From positions 1 through 31,159 of the forward strand of contig SKWC01000367.1 in assembly GCA_007129145.1 (NCBI GenBank): 31,159 nt of DNA, in the 5' to 3' direction. A program made the translations under genes and the position numbers. Below the pieces are notes generated by a model, which ran no database searches, was not told where the DNA came from, and saw nothing but the letters and a program-made list of their open reading frames with translations. This DNA is from Rubritepida sp. (GTDB lineage: Bacteria; Pseudomonadota; Alphaproteobacteria; Acetobacterales; Acetobacteraceae). Positions 21,196 through 29,296 of this stretch are shown piece by piece. Positions within the stretch are counted from its first letter, which is position 1. Each line of letters starts with the position of its first letter.

Positions 21196-23736
21196 CTATC
21201 TCTTTGGTACGGGGTGGAGGCGGGCCAGCTGCTCGTCGGTCAGCCGCGCGCCTGTAATCGTTGGGATGTCGGGGTACTTGCCGTGACTGTGCCAGTATGC
21301 CAGTGCCGCGAAATTGACAGAGTGGACAAGGTCATCGGACATTCCGCGCTTGCGATCGATAATATACACGTCCGCACCGCGGCTAACGTGACGCTTGTCT
21401 TCTACGAGGGCAAGGAAATCATCGGAATAACGCTTCCAGCTGTCGTACTTAGGAAAGCGGACGCCTCCGTTTTTGATCAGCTGGCAGAGAAGGACGAGGC
21501 TACGCGGCTTGTCTACGGTGTAGAAGTGCCGACTGCCCGTCTGCTCTGGTGGGTGGTACCGGACCAGCTTCCCGGGCCCGGTGTTGATGTACGAAGCCGG
21601 AAAGAGGCGGTTGGGGTTGAAGCCCATCTGTATGAGGAAGGTCTCACGCACGCCGCCGCTGCCTCCTGCGTCATGCGCAAGGATGACGCACTGAAACCGC
21701 CGGTACAGGTTCATAATGAGCGTAGCTTCCTGCAGGGGGTCGAGCGTTTCGCCCAGCTTGTCCATGAACAGCACGTCCACCAGGCCGTCGTGCCGGAAGC
21801 CCAGGACTGATATGCCTGTAAGGCTGATGCCGCTGATTCCGCCGCCGCCCCAGTCAACGCCCATTACCGTCTGGACGTAGCCTTTCTTCCGTTTGATCGC
21901 CTGGTTTAGGTCGTTTTCATGCACAAGCACACAGGCGTTCTTTATGTCTGCACGGCTGAGCAGAACGGACCGGACGTCGAAGCTCTCCCCCAGCTTCTCA
22001 TTCCAGAACTTGTACGTCTCCATTCCGCCGTTGGCGGCCTTGTAGATCTCCGCCCAGGATTCCCGGTCCCCGGTGATCGGGTTGGGGGCGTAGTGCATGG
22101 GAAAGATGACCTGCGGCTGGTGCAGGCCCCAGAACTCCGTATCCCGTTCGGGGTAGCCCGGTACCCACAGGCCAGTCCGCGGATCGAGCAGCTTACCGCA
22201 CTTCGAGCAGCTGGGCCCTGCCTTTTGAATCATCTTCAGCAGATCTTGCTTGGCCGCGCAGATGTTCCAGTGGTTACAGCCTTCGCAGCGGATGCACCAC
22301 TCACACTGGTTAGAAAGATCCCAGTATTTTTCCAGCGGTCCGTCTAGTGTCTTGGGCGTTCCGGCGTACAGGCGGAACTTATACGGAGAGGCGGATAAGA
22401 CCTCATCGATGATGTCGAAGAAGTCGATGTTGAGGTCCTGGCAGTTATGAACACCCACGCCCCCTGCGAACAGTGTATGGTGTTTTTCGGTTTCGACGTC
22501 CCATACGTCCTTCTTCCCTACGTACCGGAGAGAGACGAGTTCTGCGAAGACCTTCTGATCTGCGCGTCCTGCACGTAGCACAGGTGCCGTAAGAATTCGA
22601 ACACGGGGGAGGTGAGGGTGGAAAAAGTGCAGCTCTGCTTCCCTCACCCCTTGTTCTCCACCAGCCGCGGGGGTGTTCTCACATACGCCCCCAGCAGGGA
22701 CGCTTCGTACCGGCAGTACGCTTCCTGTTTGCTGCCGTGCACGGTGGAGAAGCGACCGTACTTTGTACCCGTCTATTACATCGATCCATCGCCCAAGAGT
22801 GTGCCGAGAAGCATCTGGCGGGTAAAGGGTGTTAGTGGTAGGTGGGACGTACCCGAACCGCCTGGCAGCCGCTTCATTGATGATCTGTTCGACATAAACC
22901 CAACCCTCCGACGTACGTATCCGCTCATTTGCCGTACACTGCAGGGTACGCCCGTCTGACAGCCGAAGCTCCCATACATGTCGTAACCCCTTGCTTACTG
23001 TACGAACAACCTTATCGCACGTTATTCCGCAGGTTTGGTCAAAAGAAATTATCGGTTCTCCGCTAGATAATTCCTGTACTTGTTTTTCACCGCCGGGTGT
23101 CAGAACGCCCGTTCCTGTGACAAAGCATTCGTCAAACATCGTGAGATCCGCGCTGATCCCCCGAGTACGATCACAGTCCAGGAAGGCGTAGGAGAAGTGC
23201 GCCGTGCACTGAGTCATCGCAAAGTTTTTTTGCAAGATGGACTGCGTCCTCATTCCCTCGCCGGCTGTCAGCAAATTGCCCAGCGGCGTATCGCGGATAA
23301 ACGGATTGACGTAGTTCTTGGAGAACTTCTCTGTCTGAGGAAAACGGGGCGCCACGTACAGCATGTGAAAGTGGCGAAACAGATAGCCGAAGACCGGAAT
23401 CAGTGCGGCCAGGCAGGTACTCTTCGATAACTGCCGTCCACACTTGAGAACGAGGCGCCGGGGCCGGTACGTTGCAAAGACCGGCTCCATAGGAAAGTGG
23501 TCGGCCAGCGAATAGGGCTTGCCCTTCAGTTTGAGCAGCAGGGGCAAGATCGGTGCAACGGACCGGAGCTGTCCTTCGCCGTACAGTTTGGCGATCTGCT
23601 CGCAGGTTGTTTGCAGCCGGGAGGCGTCGTCTAGTTTCTGGTCAGCAAGCGCAGTTTTGATGAGGTCAGAAGTAGAGGGTGGGCGGGGTTGGGCGGGCGG
23701 ACGGCCCCGCTTCTTCCGTTTTGCTTCTGCCGGCAT
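21196..23736 (-). CDS. Large terminase subunit (GpA-like, zinc ribbon) with intein
   Basis: The 846-residue precursor starts at ATG 23736 behind TAGGAGA. The ATPase has a P-loop-like GRQLSKS at 100-106 and Walker B TMFDE at 199-203. The intein is inserted immediately after the Walker B glutamate (residues 204-431). The mature protein resumes CQDLNIDFFD. A zinc ribbon follows (C478, C481, C484, C487, C510, C513), then the RNase H-like nuclease with D628 in GVDWGGG, D689 in LAHDAGG and D801/D802 in MSDDLVHS. The nuclease cuts concatemers and the ATPase drives DNA into the prohead. Splicing should be required for packaging activity. The mature protein would have 618 residues. Confidence 0.9.
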   Translation of the reverse strand: MPAEAKRKKRGRPPAQPRPPSTSDLIKTALADQKLDDASRLQTTCEQIAKLYGEGQLRSVAPILPLLLKLKGKPYSLADHFPMEPVFATYRPRRLVLKCGRQLSKSTCLAALIPVFGYLFRHFHMLYVAPRFPQTEKFSKNYVNPFIRDTPLGNLLTAGEGMRTQSILQKNFAMTQCTAHFSYAFLDCDRTRGISADLTMFDECFVTGTGVLTPGGEKQVQELSSGEPIISFDQTCGITCDKVVRTVSKGLRHVWELRLSDGRTLQCTANERIRTSEGWVYVEQIINEAAARRFGYVPPTTNTLYPPDASRHTLGRWIDVIDGYKVRSLLHRARQQTGSVLPVRSVPAGGVCENTPAAGGEQGVREAELHFFHPHLPRVRILTAPVLRAGRADQKVFAELVSLRYVGKKDVWDVETEKHHTLFAGGVGVHNCQDLNIDFFDIIDEVLSASPYKFRLYAGTPKTLDGPLEKYWDLSNQCEWCIRCEGCNHWNICAAKQDLLKMIQKAGPSCSKCGKLLDPRTGLWVPGYPERDTEFWGLHQPQVIFPMHYAPNPITGDRESWAEIYKAANGGMETYKFWNEKLGESFDVRSVLLSRADIKNACVLVHENDLNQAIKRKKGYVQTVMGVDWGGGGISGISLTGISVLGFRHDGLVDVLFMDKLGETLDPLQEATLIMNLYRRFQCVILAHDAGGSGGVRETFLIQMGFNPNRLFPASYINTGPGKLVRYHPPEQTGSRHFYTVDKPRSLVLLCQLIKNGGVRFPKYDSWKRYSDDFLALVEDKRHVSRGADVYIIDRKRGMSDDLVHSVNFAALAYWHSHGKYPDIPTITGARLTDEQLARLHPVPKR
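22444..23127 (-). other. Intein in the terminase Walker B region (228 residues)
   Basis: The intein starts at Cys204 with block A CFVTGTGVLTPGG and ends with block F-like DVWDVETEKHHTLF and block G VGVHN, followed by Cys as the +1 residue. Block B reads LQCTANERIRT, so the conserved TxxH histidine is Glu here. The central part of the intein frame has no recognisable domain, while the +1 frame of the same DNA carries a LAGLIDADG-type sequence. Interruption directly after the catalytic Walker B glutamate means the unspliced protein should be inactive. Confidence 0.88.
22518..22895 (-). pseudogene. Decayed LAGLIDADG homing endonuclease in the +1 frame of the terminase intein
   Basis: In the frame shifted +1 from the terminase, an ATG at 22895 follows GGAGGG with eight bases of spacing. 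The translation includes LPLTPFTRQMLLGTLLGDGS, the classic LAGLIDADG motif, then TAA TAG (22773-22778). It continues YGRFSTVHGSKQEAYCRYEA, ENKG, TGA (22644-22646), then TFSTLTSPVFEFLRHLCY, before a final TAG at 22518. No frame change is needed across 126 codons, so the remnant is only stop-interrupted. Three internal stops make an active enzyme very unlikely unless recoded. The second LAGLIDADG repeat appears to be missing, so the gene is also truncated. Confidence 0.85.
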
Positions 23737-23740
23737 TCTC

Positions 23741-26311
23741 CTACTCCGGTGCGACGACCATCCGCTTGTTTGAAAGAGATCGGAGCCGGTTCATACGGGT
23801 CAGTGACTCAGCAATCTCGTCGAACGGCGGTACGGGAAACTGCAGGATTTTACACAACCGCGCCACTTCCGCCAGGTCGATTACTATGCTTCCGTCTTCC
23901 CTGTGCTCAATATCCAGCGCCCGCTGCCCGCCGAGGTTTTCACACACTTTCAAAAAGGCTGACCCAACCGTCCGCTCTGTGAGAGACGAGGGTGTGTGGT
24001 AGATCAGCCCCTCCACCTCCTCTATGAGGCCGTCTACAAAGTCGAGGGTGGCGTGTATTCGTAGCCAGTTGCCCAAGTTTTGCGTCAGCTGAAGGATCGG
24101 TTCGGGTGCCGCAGGCATGGCAAAGGCGTCTGCCTGCATCCAGGCGATGAAGTGCGGAAGCAGGTCCGGCAGATCGGCTACTTCCTGTATGTCAAAGGGC
24201 CCGCTGGGCGGTCCGATCAGGATGGCCGCTCTGTGCAGCGCTACCGGCGGAATGGCAGATTCCCGCAGGTTGAAAAAGATAGGATCGTCCCTCCGGTCTT
24301 CGATCAGATTATGAATCAGTATCTGTCGCCGGGGCGTCGTCCGCAGGATTCTCGGCATGTGATGGACGGGGGGCGGAAGGGTGTTTCGGTAGAACTCTGC
24401 GATCTCAAGGCCGTAGGCGCGGCACAGCTGCCCGAGGGGCCCGTCTTTCTGGTTTTCTCCCGCCACCCCCACCGGTACGGTTTTCCACCCGAGCTGGGGT
24501 GCCAGCAGGTTTCGCAACAGCGCTACGCTGAAGGCCCAGAAGAACCGCACTGACCCGTCCTTCTTCACAGCCTTTCTGAAAAGCGCCGCCGGCAGCTTGG
24601 CAATAGGCTCGAGCGTATGTCCCGGCTGCTCGTCCGGAACGGGCACCCGCGCGGGCACCTGGGCCTCCACCTTCCCGTCCGCAATTCGCAAACGCGGGAG
24701 AAGCAGCTGGCCGCTTTCGTCCCACCCGACCCGCTCCAACGCGCGGGTAGTCGGCGGCCGGTGCCGGGCTATTGCAAGCTGCAGAAGTTTCTTTCGATAC
24801 CGGCTGTGAATGACCGGCTGCGCGTACCCCTGGTCCATCAGCAGCTTCTCAACCCACCTGGCGGGGTTCCTATCAATATGGGCACGGTCCTCCCAGAAGG
24901 CGATCCGCTCGCCCTTGAAGAGAACGTATCCGCTCAGATCCGTCCGATCTGTTTCGGAGTATCGGAAATTCAGCTCGGGCACGATCTGTATGTCGGCAAT
25001 CTGCTCACCCAGGCCAGAGCCGCCCCGTTGCTCAAACAGGCCCTCGTCCGTTTCGATGATAACCCTGCCTTCGAATACAAACGGCTGGCCTGTCCGTCCC
25101 ACGTCCAACACCTCTCTGATCTTTTCCCGGTCTTTTGGTTTGCAGCCGTCTATCAGCATGGCTTCCTGCCTCTCTGTCAGACGTATGTCTTCTAGCAAAC
25201 AGACGCCGACTCCGCGATCTTTTTCAATTTCCCGTAGGAGCGCCACGTACGGAGAGTTTGAATTTTGTCGAACCTGATCGATAAAGCCCGCGGGAGAGAC
25301 GCTGCTAACGTACTCTTCGATCTGCCGGGCGGACGGACGGAGTGGGAAGTCTGGAGAGAAGGAAACGGTGGCAGACGGAAACCGGAGGGCTGCTTTGAAG
25401 ACGTGCGAGTCTGCGTACGGCTGCCAAAAATGTATGTTCTTTCCCCTGAGCGTATTCCACGCAAAGTCCGTCCTTTCCGTCCAGACGACAATCGGCAGAG
25501 GGTCAGGCCGGGTGGCGAAGGTGGCGGCCTGCAGGTGGAGAGCCAGGAGGAGGTCGCGGACTGCGTAGACATCCTCAGAATCGCCCACACTGTCCAACAG
25601 TGCGAGTCCGTGGTCTGAGTAGCCAGGACTGCCGCCCGGACGGATGTTCAGTTCTTTGATCGCCTGGCCGCTCTCTGCCAGGACGTAGACGGCGCGGGGC
25701 CGGCCAGGCAGGTCGTAGCTCGGGACGATCAGAACGGATCCGACTCCGCCCCGGTACGTAGTGTGGTGCAGGGTAGAACCGGTACTTGCCGGAAGGTCTT
25801 TGACCGCCGTCTTTGTGCTTCCACCGATGAACTTAGAAAGGGGCTGCTTCCGCTCTTCCGTTCCATACCCCCGCCATAAGCCGTAGCGCCGAAGCAGCGC
25901 ACCGTGCGAACGGCTCACACCAACACCTTCGTAGGCGGTGGAAGCCCGCGCAACAAAGTTCTGAAAGGTCTGCCACGGGTCGGAAATGCGCGCGACGTAC
26001 CGGTCGATCTGATACTCACTTACGTCAGTCTCCGGCGGAAAGGCGCCCTCACGCACCATCCGACGTACGGCCGTGCCGACATCCAGCTTATGGAAGGCCG
26101 CATACAGATGAATGCCGTCCCCACTGAACCGGCAGGACGGGCAGAACAGCCAAAAAGATGCAATGTTGTCGTCGTAAAGGCGCAGCGAGCCCGCCTGGCA
26201 GAGCGGGCAGGCGCAGCTACGGGGAGATCCTGACTTGACTTCTACGCCCAGCCTGTGCAACATATCGACAGGATTGAGCGCAACGTTTAGTGAATGAGGT
26301 AAGGCTGTCAT
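23741..26311 (-). CDS. Large primase-like protein with CHC2-type zinc finger
   Basis: ATG 26311 is preferred; an upstream TTG at 26332 is also possible and neither has a clear Shine-Dalgarno sequence. The 856-residue product has an N-terminal CPLC...CPSC finger at residues 35-60 (CACPLCQAG, WLFCPSCRFSGDG), like the DnaG CHC2 domain. A region near 240-290 (VYAVRDLLLALHL, PLPIVVWTER) resembles a divergent Toprim. The long C-terminal half resembles in outline DUF927-type primase-helicases, but I find no intact P-loop: the candidate GVAGENQKDG lacks GK[ST]. It may be a primase-like protein with a second role. A separate primase lies at 10 kb. It directly precedes the terminase gene. Confidence 0.75.
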   Translation of the reverse strand: MTALPHSLNVALNPVDMLHRLGVEVKSGSPRSCACPLCQAGSLRLYDDNIASFWLFCPSCRFSGDGIHLYAAFHKLDVGTAVRRMVREGAFPPETDVSEYQIDRYVARISDPWQTFQNFVARASTAYEGVGVSRSHGALLRRYGLWRGYGTEERKQPLSKFIGGSTKTAVKDLPASTGSTLHHTTYRGGVGSVLIVPSYDLPGRPRAVYVLAESGQAIKELNIRPGGSPGYSDHGLALLDSVGDSEDVYAVRDLLLALHLQAATFATRPDPLPIVVWTERTDFAWNTLRGKNIHFWQPYADSHVFKAALRFPSATVSFSPDFPLRPSARQIEEYVSSVSPAGFIDQVRQNSNSPYVALLREIEKDRGVGVCLLEDIRLTERQEAMLIDGCKPKDREKIREVLDVGRTGQPFVFEGRVIIETDEGLFEQRGGSGLGEQIADIQIVPELNFRYSETDRTDLSGYVLFKGERIAFWEDRAHIDRNPARWVEKLLMDQGYAQPVIHSRYRKKLLQLAIARHRPPTTRALERVGWDESGQLLLPRLRIADGKVEAQVPARVPVPDEQPGHTLEPIAKLPAALFRKAVKKDGSVRFFWAFSVALLRNLLAPQLGWKTVPVGVAGENQKDGPLGQLCRAYGLEIAEFYRNTLPPPVHHMPRILRTTPRRQILIHNLIEDRRDDPIFFNLRESAIPPVALHRAAILIGPPSGPFDIQEVADLPDLLPHFIAWMQADAFAMPAAPEPILQLTQNLGNWLRIHATLDFVDGLIEEVEGLIYHTPSSLTERTVGSAFLKVCENLGGQRALDIEHREDGSIVIDLAEVARLCKILQFPVPPFDEIAESLTRMNRLRSLSNKRMVVAPE

Positions 26312-27629
26312 GTCAGATAAACCCGACCCCAACTTTCAACTTTTGCATGCCCTTCGCCTCCGTTTCCAACCGGACGTGCCTTTGTTTGTGAAGGAGGCAA
26401 GGGTAGCGCAGTACCAGGAAACAGACAACCTAGATCCACAGCTATTTGCCGATCCGGTCCGCCTCAGCCTTCCGGTGCACACCAAGGCGGCCACCTGGGT
26501 ATCGGGGCTGTACTTCTGGGGCAGGCAGGCCAACGGTGAGCCGCAGGACAGCAGTGCGCCGGCCAGCCTGGTAGAGGACCGGTTGTTCAAAGCCGCGCGG
26601 GCGCACCGGATCTTTCCAGAAATCCTCGCGCTCAGAGATCAGATTAACAGCCGGGCGGAGGCGTTGCAAAAAGCAGCGGCCCTTTCTGACGATGACTACG
26701 TCCTGCACATCGGAGCCGAACGGAAGCTGCCAGCCGTAGACGCTGCGTCAGTTCGAAGATCCGCCGAACGGTTCTACCTGGATCGGGTACGCTACCCATA
26801 CGGTGTCCGTAAAGAAGCGGCCACCCGGCTGCTCCGAAAGGCCGTCGAATTCGGCGTATCCGACCTTCCGACCGAACAGACCGACTACTTTATCAAAGCC
26901 GCCGGCGCCTACCCGGCCAGCCGGACGGCTGTGACCTACCGGTTGGCTGCGCGGGCCACGGTGGCAAAGAACGAGGCTGTCCGCCAGGCCTTCGATAAGA
27001 TGGCCTCTTTCCTTTACGGTGAGATGGAAAAGAGCAGCTCCGTCAGCTCTGAACGACGAGAACAGGCCTGCCGGCTGGTCGACCGGGTTGACCGCGAGGC
27101 AGCGCTGTTTGATCAGTACAAGTACGGCATGCCCATGCCCGAAGAGATCTTCTATGACGGCTTTGGCACAAAGATGGCCGCCTCAGCGCCGAGTCTCAGC
27201 CTTCCGAGCGGACAGACGTACCGATTTTCCGACCTGGAAGATGCGGCCCCCTGCTTCGAAGCCGTCGGACCGGCCTGCGCGGATGCCGTCCTGATCGGCG
27301 GTCAGGTCAGTATCGAAAAGGCAGCCGCCTGGCTGGCAGACGCCGATTCGAAGGACCTGCAGATCTTCGAGGCCGCAATGGACGCCATGGGGATCGGACC
27401 CATCCTTGAAAAGGAGGCGGCCTTCCCGCCTGGCGCCCTGGTATTCGAACGGATGGCCACCTTGCCGCTCAGCACGGAAAAGCGGTCTGACCTGTTGGAC
27501 GGGCCGCCTGTCTTCCGCGTGGCCTTCAAGCTGAATGAGGATCCGGCCGATCTGATCGGGGCCTCTGCCCTTCCGGCCTTTGAAGAAAAGGTAGGTTCGC
27601 TGCTTGACCGCAACCCCCTCAATGTCTGA
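26310..27629 (+). CDS. Unknown plus-strand protein
   Basis: ATG 26310 follows GAGGTAAGG. This ATG overlaps the minus-strand ATG of the primase-like gene (CATG), so the two genes diverge with no space for a promoter between them. The 439-residue product is soluble-looking and begins MSDKPDPNFQLLHALRLRFQ. It contains helical segments (QINSRAEALQKAAALSDDDY, AATRLLRKAVEFGVSDL), GPPVFRVAFKLNEDPADLIG and an acidic/aromatic C-terminus. A virion or assembly protein would fit the context, but I recognise no family. Codon texture is like that of neighbouring genes. Confidence 0.75.
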   Translation: MSDKPDPNFQLLHALRLRFQPDVPLFVKEARVAQYQETDNLDPQLFADPVRLSLPVHTKAATWVSGLYFWGRQANGEPQDSSAPASLVEDRLFKAARAHRIFPEILALRDQINSRAEALQKAAALSDDDYVLHIGAERKLPAVDAASVRRSAERFYLDRVRYPYGVRKEAATRLLRKAVEFGVSDLPTEQTDYFIKAAGAYPASRTAVTYRLAARATVAKNEAVRQAFDKMASFLYGEMEKSSSVSSERREQACRLVDRVDREAALFDQYKYGMPMPEEIFYDGFGTKMAASAPSLSLPSGQTYRFSDLEDAAPCFEAVGPACADAVLIGGQVSIEKAAAWLADADSKDLQIFEAAMDAMGIGPILEKEAAFPPGALVFERMATLPLSTEKRSDLLDGPPVFRVAFKLNEDPADLIGASALPAFEEKVGSLLDRNPLNV

Positions 27630-28362
27630 CACCTTTGCCTACGCCCGTCCGTTGCGCAAGGAGCGGGCTGCCGCCTGGTCAGATCCGAACATCTTTGCCA
27701 CCAGCCTGCTGGCCCTTCTGCTCGATCAGTGGGGCGCAGAGGCGATGGACTGGGAGCCGGAAACCATCCGGTTGGAGGTGTTGCAGACAACGGGTAAGCG
27801 GATACCCGACGGATCGGTCGACCGGCTGATGGCTCTGATCGGCGCGCTTCGCAGTCCGCTCTTCTACACCAACGTCGAGACCTTCCTGCACACGGCCAAC
27901 GCACTGAGCGGCGCACCGGTGAACTTTGAGGTCTGGGATCCGGTCGACGTCGAGGAAGCCGCCTGGGCCATCACCGAAGTGGCCTTCAACGATCCGCCCG
28001 ATAAAGATGAACGGATTGCCGACCGTTTCAGTCCGGATGTCCGTAAACTCTTGGGCGTCCTCCTGGACAACGAGGGCATTGAGCGGACACCCCCGCAGCT
28101 CAGCATGGCCATCCGCCAGACCAAACCGGACATGGATGCGGAACTCAGCTTCGCCGACGAACCGGTTATGGGCGAGTCGTTTCTTCGCCGTCAGGAGGAG
28201 GAAGTCCGCCAGATCGGTCAAGAAATGGAAGCGAACCTGTCTGCTTTGCTGCAGCAGCTCGGAGAGCTTCCGCTAAGCCGGCGTAGCGAGGCAGATTGGC
28301 AAGCGTACGTGCAAAGAATCCTACCGGGGAGTAGGAAAGGGACCAGGTCCGCAATGGCCTGA
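27622..28362 (+). CDS. Unknown plus-strand protein, second of the pair
   Basis: ATG 27622 overlaps the end of the preceding gene by eight bases; a TTG at 27604 in the same frame is the alternative. The product of 246 residues begins MSDTFAYARPLRKERAAAWS. It contains LLDQWGAEAMDWEPETIRLE and acidic segments, followed by a predicted helical tail FLRRQEEEVRQIGQEM. The two plus-strand genes are coupled and probably work together. The last 197 bases overlap the convergent minus-strand gene. The sequence is not recognised, but the proximity to candidate structural genes suggests morphogenesis. Confidence 0.72.
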   Translation: MSDTFAYARPLRKERAAAWSDPNIFATSLLALLLDQWGAEAMDWEPETIRLEVLQTTGKRIPDGSVDRLMALIGALRSPLFYTNVETFLHTANALSGAPVNFEVWDPVDVEEAAWAITEVAFNDPPDKDERIADRFSPDVRKLLGVLLDNEGIERTPPQLSMAIRQTKPDMDAELSFADEPVMGESFLRRQEEEVRQIGQEMEANLSALLQQLGELPLSRRSEADWQAYVQRILPGSRKGTRSAMA

Positions 28363-28765
28363 AGTCGGCTTCGCCCGTTCTGATATTCAGCCCGCCGATC
28401 GGATGGGGCAGGACGTAGACGACGACCACCTCGTTTTCTTGTAATTCGACCGCCAGGATAGGCAGGTCCGCCAGATCCGCTTCCTGTTCGTCGATAAACC
28501 GTTCGACCCGGTCCGCCCAGGCCTTCACGTACGGCATGACGAAGCGGAGGAACCGGAGCCGCTCCCTCTGCCGGGACAGGTCGGACCAGCCGGCATTCAG
28601 AATGAAGTCGTCAAGCTGCATGCCCAGCGCTTCCCACAGCGCCACCTCCGTCTGATCCGTCAGCTCCGTGCCGTCGGCAAAGACCGAACGGAACAGATCA
28701 CTCTGATCTACGTAGGCGGGCTGTAGGAAGGGCCGGATCGACGCAAAGGTCAGAACGGCTTCCAT
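28166..28765 (-). CDS. Unknown protein overlapping the plus-strand pair
   Basis: ATG 28765 overlaps the previous stop; TTG 28786 is possible but has no ribosome binding site. The 199-residue product begins MEAVLTFASIRPFLQPAYVD and has helical stretches (LWEALGMQLDDFILNAGWSD, ERFIDEQEADLADLPILAVE) and a strand-rich part VVVVYVLPHPIGGLNIRTG. The last 66 codons overlap the 3' end of the opposing gene. The final residues are low complexity (PPPDGEETTRP), so the true 3' end of the protein is the least certain part. A head-tail or virion protein is possible. Confidence 0.65.
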   Translation of the reverse strand: MEAVLTFASIRPFLQPAYVDQSDLFRSVFADGTELTDQTEVALWEALGMQLDDFILNAGWSDLSRQRERLRFLRFVMPYVKAWADRVERFIDEQEADLADLPILAVELQENEVVVVYVLPHPIGGLNIRTGEADFRPLRTWSLSYSPVGFFARTLANLPRYAGLAEALRAAAAKQTGSLPFLDRSGGLPPPDGEETTRP

Positions 28766-29163
28766 ACCTCGTAACTGAAGGCCCAAAAGGGTGGCGGTTC
28801 GGTCAGCTCGTCCTCGATGACCTGCAGGTACTTATCCAGTGGAAACGGGCCCTCTCCCCGGTCCTTCAGCCGTCCATCTGGCAGGCCGAACCGCCCGCAG
28901 TAGTCTGTTACGACCCGCCGGGCCTCCGGTGAGTTGGCAACTTCCTGGACGGTCGGCGCGAAGAGCGTCAGAACCAGGTGGTTGGCCGTCAGCTTGGGCT
29001 CGAGCGTCGGGTGATCGACCAGGATGTTGAGTTTTGAGTTCTCAGCCCGGATGTACCGGACCGTTCCTTCGGCCTGTGCGGCCGCTTCGTTCGCCTCCGC
29101 GCCTGCCGCTTCTTCTTCCTGCAGGCCGCTTTCCACTGCCTGGGTGTGGATATCATCAGTCAT
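28750..29163 (-). CDS. Unknown protein with acidic N-terminus
   Basis: ATG 29163 follows AGGAGG by five bases, the best ribosome binding site in this region. The 137-residue product begins MTDDIHTQAVESGLQEEEAA, an acidic, flexible leader, followed by a folded part containing LVLTLFAPTVQEVANSPEAR and FPLDKYLQVIEDE. It is the first gene after the non-coding gap and has its own promoter candidate at 29198-29226. No family is recognised. It ends inside the start of the next gene. Confidence 0.75.
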   Translation of the reverse strand: MTDDIHTQAVESGLQEEEAAGAEANEAAAQAEGTVRYIRAENSKLNILVDHPTLEPKLTANHLVLTLFAPTVQEVANSPEARRVVTDYCGRFGLPDGRLKDRGEGPFPLDKYLQVIEDELTEPPPFWAFSYEVWKPF

Positions 29164-29197
29164 ACGTGCCTCCTGTCTGTGGTTTACGAACAGTCTG

Positions 29198-29226
29198 ATC
29201 CTGCCGGATCGGCAGGCTTCCGTCAA
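29198..29226 (-). promoter_or_regulatory. Promoter with operator-like palindrome
   Basis: On the minus strand, TTGACG (29221-29226) is a good -35 box. A weak -10, CAGGAT (29198-29203), lies 17 bases downstream. The spacer holds a perfect 7-bp inverted repeat with a three-base loop, CCTGCCGATCCGGCAGG (29200-29216), which overlaps the -10. A repressor bound there would block the polymerase. The promoter would drive the gene at 29163, which follows about 35 bases downstream with an AGGAGG ribosome binding site. Confidence 0.5.
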
Positions 29227-29240
29227 GCGCCGTCGTAGCT

Positions 29241-29296
29241 AAACGGAAAGGAAAGGCCCCGCTCGACCGAACAGGCGGTTGTCGGTCGAGCGGGGC
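29241..29296 (-). terminator. Strong terminator hairpin
   Basis: A perfect 15-bp GC-rich stem (29256-29270 with 29282-29296) closes an 11-base loop. On the minus strand it is followed by CTTTCCTTTCCGTTT, a pyrimidine tract interrupted by a few C residues. It should end transcripts coming from the genes at 29.4-31 kb. The promoter for the next gene lies directly beyond it, which marks a transcription unit boundary. Confidence 0.75.

Noticed and set aside
20398..21810. A 470-codon plus-strand ORF
   Set aside because: It crosses several coupled minus-strand genes and part of the terminase; its serine/arginine-rich sequence has the texture of an antisense shadow.
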